A DNA stretch of 64,000 nucleotides, taken from Liolophura sinensis (taxonomy: Eukaryota; Mollusca; Polyplacophora; Chitonida; Chitonidae). A program made the translations under genes and the position numbers. Shown one piece after another: positions 53,701 through 59,700 of the stretch; the first letter of the stretch is position 1; each line of letters begins with the position of its first letter. The DNA lies in assembly GCF_032854445.1 (NCBI RefSeq), contig NC_088302.1, forward strand, positions 15,993,338 to 16,057,337, written 5' to 3'. The notes beneath the pieces were generated by a model. That model worked only from the letters and a program-made list of their open reading frames with translations. It was not told the DNA's origin and did no database searches.

Positions 53701-56700
53701 TTTAGTCTAAGGCAACATCTATTTTATTTCGTGTTTTACAGGCAAACTAACACTAAAAAAAATTTTAAATGGAATAAAACTAAAACTCAAATTTCATCTT
53801 TTTATTTTCAACAGAAAATAATTACTGAGACAGTCCACATTTCCCTTAGACGATTTTTAAGTTTTATTTTTATACCCCAGCTTCTTCAACATTGGAAAAC
53901 ATTTATTCTGCCCATAAGAGAACAATTTTAATTGGTTAATTGGTTTAGCCTTATCAGCCAATTGAAATAAGTATTCTGTTGTTTCAGGCTCTAATGGCAT
54001 GTAAGTTATACAAGGCCATGGCTCATGTTGCTGACCAAGATGACCTGGAAGTGGACATCTCGGATGAGCTGAGGCGCTATGCAAAGTGAGTGTCTGAATT
54101 GGTAATGTCAATGAGGTGTGTTTTTCAGCGCTTAAAGGCAACTTTGGTCCAAAGCTGAATTAGATATGTATTGTTGTTTTCATGTTGCTTGTCTCAAATT
54201 TACATGTGGCTCAGTATACTCCTGGTGATTTAGTTGTAGCTTAAAGTTTGTCTTCATCCATGTTGAGAAAATCTGTTACGTTTTGCTTGTTTTGCATTTG
54301 TCTGTTTTTAAAATCAAATTTAGGATGGTTCTGTGGTACAGTGTGAGGTACTTTTTTGCTACGAACAACATCTTTAGTGTAATATTGTGTAACATTTTTT
54401 AATGTCAAGTTATTTATTTGACACAATCATAAGCAGGGAATACATCAATGCAGATTGAATATCCAAAACTAAAACAACTGTCTCTAAACCCTTAAACTAG
54501 GGAAAAACCTGGCTTGAATGAAACTCATAATATATGACTTAAGGTGTCTATAGCCCCGTCTACTAAGCTACCAAGGTGGATGGGAATGAAGATTTTCGTA
54601 TTGCTGATCCAGTGTTTTCCCTATTTTGGTGTGTGATATTCAGTCTGTTTTGATATTTATGTATTCTTTGGAAGAATACTAAGCCATTTTTGTCCTTTCT
54701 TTTGGTTGACAGAGAGTTCCAAATTCTTGCCCTTGAGCTGTTGGAACATTGTTACAAGATAGACGATGATTACACACAGCAGTTGCTGACATATGAACTG
54801 AAGAACTTCAGCGACCAGACCTGCCTCAGTTTGGCTGTAGCTGCTTACCATCGGGAGTTCATCGCTCACACATGCTGCCAGATACTACTCACAGACATGT
54901 GGATGGGAGGGCTTTTGATGAGGAAAAGTACCAGTCTGAAGGTAAAGCGGCCCAATCAGGCAATCTACCAGTCTGTAGTTTAAGCTATGTAATTGTTTTA
55001 CCCTTTGTTAGTCTTTGGATTTCTAGAATGAGAAATTGTAGTATATAAACTGATTCACCTAGAAATATACATTTTGTTGGGTAATCAAACTGCTGTTCTG
55101 ATATATGATTTCCTCTAAAATCTTGCATTGTAGCCTTGAATAAATAGCAAGTAAACAGTTCTTGTACAAGCACGTTCAATGGTGGATGTGTGTTTAATTT
55201 ATTTTTTCTGGAAATTCCCTGTTTTCTCCATAAAATATGTTCAAACAAAGCATCATCATTGAACAAAGATCCAAGTACAATTTTTAATTTTCTGCTTTAG
55301 ACATTGTTAAATGTCTTTCGATTTAATATGGATCTTTTGAGCTGTGACATTACAACATTGTGGTAACTTCCCGTTGGGCCGTGAGGTCATCGCATTATGG
55401 CTTATTCGGGTAAACCAGTATGTTTTAAAATTCAGCAGGTATATATAATAATCAATATTATCCATTTTATTACCTGGAAGGTAATTCAGTCAGGTAATGA
55501 AAATCCAATCATGTTTGGATAATTTTCATTATTATTTATACCTGCCCATGTAAATTTACCCTACGATGTCGTAAAGTGATGTCACATCACGGATGAAAGT
55601 TACTGCGGTGTTGTAACGTCATAACTTGCAACCCCTGTATTGCATCTGGATGCAAAAAATGTGGGTTAGTAATAAAAAAAAATATAAAGTGGGTGAGCTA
55701 AGATTGGTCCCTCATCGGATGGGCTAATATACTAATTCCGCTGCCTCAGCCCCATCAAATTTTATAACATTCCGCAGCGTCTCTTATGCATATGTATATA
55801 ACTGATGTGTGGTGTGATACGGTAAGCTACATGTTATGTATGCCTACAGGTCATCCTCTGTATCCTCTTCCCACCTTACATCCAAGCCCTGGAGTTCAAG
55901 AGTAAAGAGGAGCTCCAGTTGATGCCTCAGACAATGGAAGAACATCTGGATGACCTTGAGGACGCAGCAGACAATGCTGACAGAATCTCTCTCAACTCCT
56001 TCAACGAAGAACAAGTGATCGAGGTAATACAGTGTAAATTGTAGTCTTGTGTCATAGTTACTTTAGCATCGTCCTAAATGTGGCCGATTCACTTAATGAG
56101 GGCCTTGAGTGCAAAAGCGCCCCATGTTCATCGAAGCAGGGTGATTGGAGGGCTAGCAGACATCAGGGTCGGAAATCAATCAACACCTCTGTCTTGTGAC
56201 CCTGTAGCACACATATGCTTCTGTCTGGAGGAGAGTGTCCACTTCATGCGCACTTGCTGTTTGGATTAATACAGTTGTCAAACACCAGCTGTATCTGATT
56301 TAATCCATACTTTAGCAATGACTTTTTCCTGAAGTTGAGCTTGTGGATGGGTCAGATACTGTTTACAGTTCTTGAATACACACAGTGCTGTATAATTTCA
56401 TCAGTTGATCAGCATAGAATATTGCCTTCAGAATACACTTGAATAAACACCTTGCAGACCTTTGAAAATGTTGAAGAATTACGGTAACAGAAATTCCTGT
56501 TGGACTAGTGTGTATATTAGCAAGCTGCCGGAATGACTAGCATTCCCTAGTTGTAACTGGTGTGCGTACAGTTCACTTTGTCTTTACATGCCAGCTATTG
56601 CTGTTCTTTTCCCATGTTGATATAAAACAGCTCCATTTGGTTTCTCATCTTCTTCAAACCAACCCTTTTTTGTCACAGGGATCATGTGCACCATATAATG

Positions 56701-59700
56701 TCACAACATCTACAGGTCTTTGATATCTAACACAATCCGTTAGATCCATTGATCAGTTTCATGTTATACACAAGTAATGTTACTCGGAAAACTGAAAGCT
56801 TCATTTTGAGGAGGGCTCTGGCAAAATAAAACACTGAAAAAAATGAATCTTTTGTTTTTTAGGGGTAACACTACTGTATTAACCAGCATCCATGACAAGC
56901 TGACAAATCTTGGTTAGATGTGGTCCAGCTTTGTCTTAGGTTTTCAGAAGGAATCTATTAGTTTTAGTCCTGTTAGGAGGCTGTCACCTAGTTTTCATTT
57001 ATTTCATGTTAATATCAAATAGAATAAGCAATATTTTTGGTGAAATTATCTGAAAAGAATGAAGAAGATGTCATGTTTGACAGATTCATTTGCTCTCAAA
57101 ACTGTTGTTTTTCTTTTTATGTGTACAGTAGATTATTACACACCTGTATAAATATACTTGTGTACTGTAAACCACTTTATTTACACACCTAAATGTATTT
57201 TTTATACGTTAAACTTTTTTTTTTCTTCATTATACTCCTGTAATGTGCTTGTGCACTGTACCATAAATATAGCATAATCTCAGCTTTGGAGAAGGACATT
57301 TAAGGAAACATTTAGCTCAGTTGCGTGATGTCTGTCTGATTACACCTCATTCCAGTTGATTGATTTGGGACTTAGTTTTACTGTTCATCAAAGATAAAGC
57401 CTGGTGCATCCAGCAGGGTTTAGACTTGTTCGTGATGCCTTCTGTTTTCGCCTGATATCTGGATTAGTGTCACGACAGATTGATGCAAGAATCTTGTTGT
57501 TAAGTGAATCACCAGATTATGCGCACAACTGTCTCTTTGATGAGCAGCTCTGAGATGTACATGTGGCCTGTTAATCTTGTCTGAGCCATTTATTTCCTTT
57601 GATATATTTAACCTGTTCTTGTGCATGTTCGGCTTCTTGTATGAGACAAAGGATTGTCGCCTACGTCTGGGATTTGTCGTGTTGACAGGGGAAAGCTGAT
57701 GACCACATCAAATTGAGATTTATACATGCTTGATGCTAATATTAAAGCAATCTATTCAGTTAACTCAATGAGGATAAGACAATTATTCTGTCAATTTTCT
57801 GATGATAGAGCATTTCATGGTGTAGGAAGTATGTCCTTCCTCTTCTTTAATAGCCGCCTAAGGGGTTGTTAAGTCTATATTGCTTTTTGATCTTGCTGAA
57901 ATTGCGTAGCAGAAAAAGAACTCTAACACCAGAAACTTTGGTAAATAGTCTCGTGTAGGAACATCAAGTAACAGAAAATCATGACTCTCAATATTTGTAA
58001 AAAATTAAATTTTTAAAATTGAAACGATAAAATACAGCAACGAATGCAAATATGTATATTTATGTTATCAACATTTCTCCCAGATAGCAGAATGGCATGT
58101 GAATGAATGCATTTGAAAATCTAATACATTCACTTGCTTTTCTGTGATGGTAACTCCATTTGATATAAATTATTTTACCCCTCAGCCGATATTGGCCAAG
58201 CAGTATTGTCATAGTAGGTGACATCCCTCTGTCCTTCTGTCCATATCCTTGTAAACGCTCTGTCTCTAGAAAAGTTTGCTCACGTTCACCAAATTTACAC
58301 CACACTTACACCTTGGCAGGAGGAAGAACCCTATTGGTTTTTAGTGACCTTGGCCTTTTCTTCAAGGTCATGTAAGTTACATTTTATTAAAGAAGCTGCA
58401 ATGGCATTTTGCAATAAACAAACAAGTTGTTATCTGAAAAAGGTGTTCTCCTGCTCCATGTTTCACAACTTTCTAAATGGCACTCAAAAAAGATCTACGC
58501 ATTATTACAAATCACCGTTAAGATTGATCTATTCATTACATTGTTCATGAGCTCAAAGCTGAGGGGTTTTAAGTACATTGCATGGTATTCTTTTTTTTTT
58601 GTTGTAGTTTTGATACGTAGATTTTATGACGTAAAGAGAATTCTCCCTTTACCAATAAGCTGATATGACCTTTACTGTGTACACCCTGCTGGTCATCCTG
58701 TAAGATCAATTCTGCATCACACCATGTATGTCATTAGGAGTATGTGGACAAAGCCCGTCAGGTCGCAGACAGCCTGGTGTATAATGAACACAAAGCCTGG
58801 ATGAGACTCTTTTAGAGCCGTAAATTATACGTTAAATCCATGTCCCGTTTTGTCCTTCATCTGTATGGGTTCAGGTAGAAGTGGCTCGTGTACTTCTCAG
58901 TCCACTATAGCTTTTTACTGCTTCTCACCCAGCGTCTTTTACCTTTAAGTACAGTGTAGCTCAAGAACTGCCATGTCTTCTTGACAAAGTGCTCTGGAGA
59001 ATTTACATTGTGCAGTAAAGAAACAAAAAAGGATGACTGTTGGTTAACATTAATTCATCTGAAAAATTGATGTTACAGATAGTTGAGTTTTTGTTTTTTG
59101 AATGCGTTCTAAATTTTTTGTGCTTTTGCAGCATTAAATCATGTACAGTTGGCATGAATTTAACAATGGTGGGCATTTGCTTTTTACAATTGAGGCTCTA
59201 GATCATGAGTCAACAGGCTGTGAAAAACCCTCAGTCAGACCTGCGTAATTTGAGGTTGTGCCAAGCAATTTGATTGTGAGCAGAGGTACAAAGCTATCCC
59301 ATTAGCATTTAGACTTGACTCCATTCTAAAGTGTTCTCATTGAAACCTAAATGGTTCTGGTCAATATCATGTCCATGTTGATTTGGCAGAGAGCATGTTC
59401 TGTGCAAAGGGCAGCTTTTGAATTCAAGAATGATTATAATTCTGATCAATATTCTTCAAAATCCTAATAACCAGGCTGATGATAATCTGGCATGTTCTGC
59501 AGTCATAGATCTTGTTGCCTTAGAAACATGAATATAATGTAGAGTTCACATTTGCAAAACTTTTGTTATTTATAATATAGACATTAATTACATGTATGTC
59601 TTATCTGCAGAAACTTAAGAGAACTGGATTTGTTTAGCGTTGTGTTATATTCGACCAAATATATGAACCACTGCCCATCTGATTTGTGTGCACATATTTG

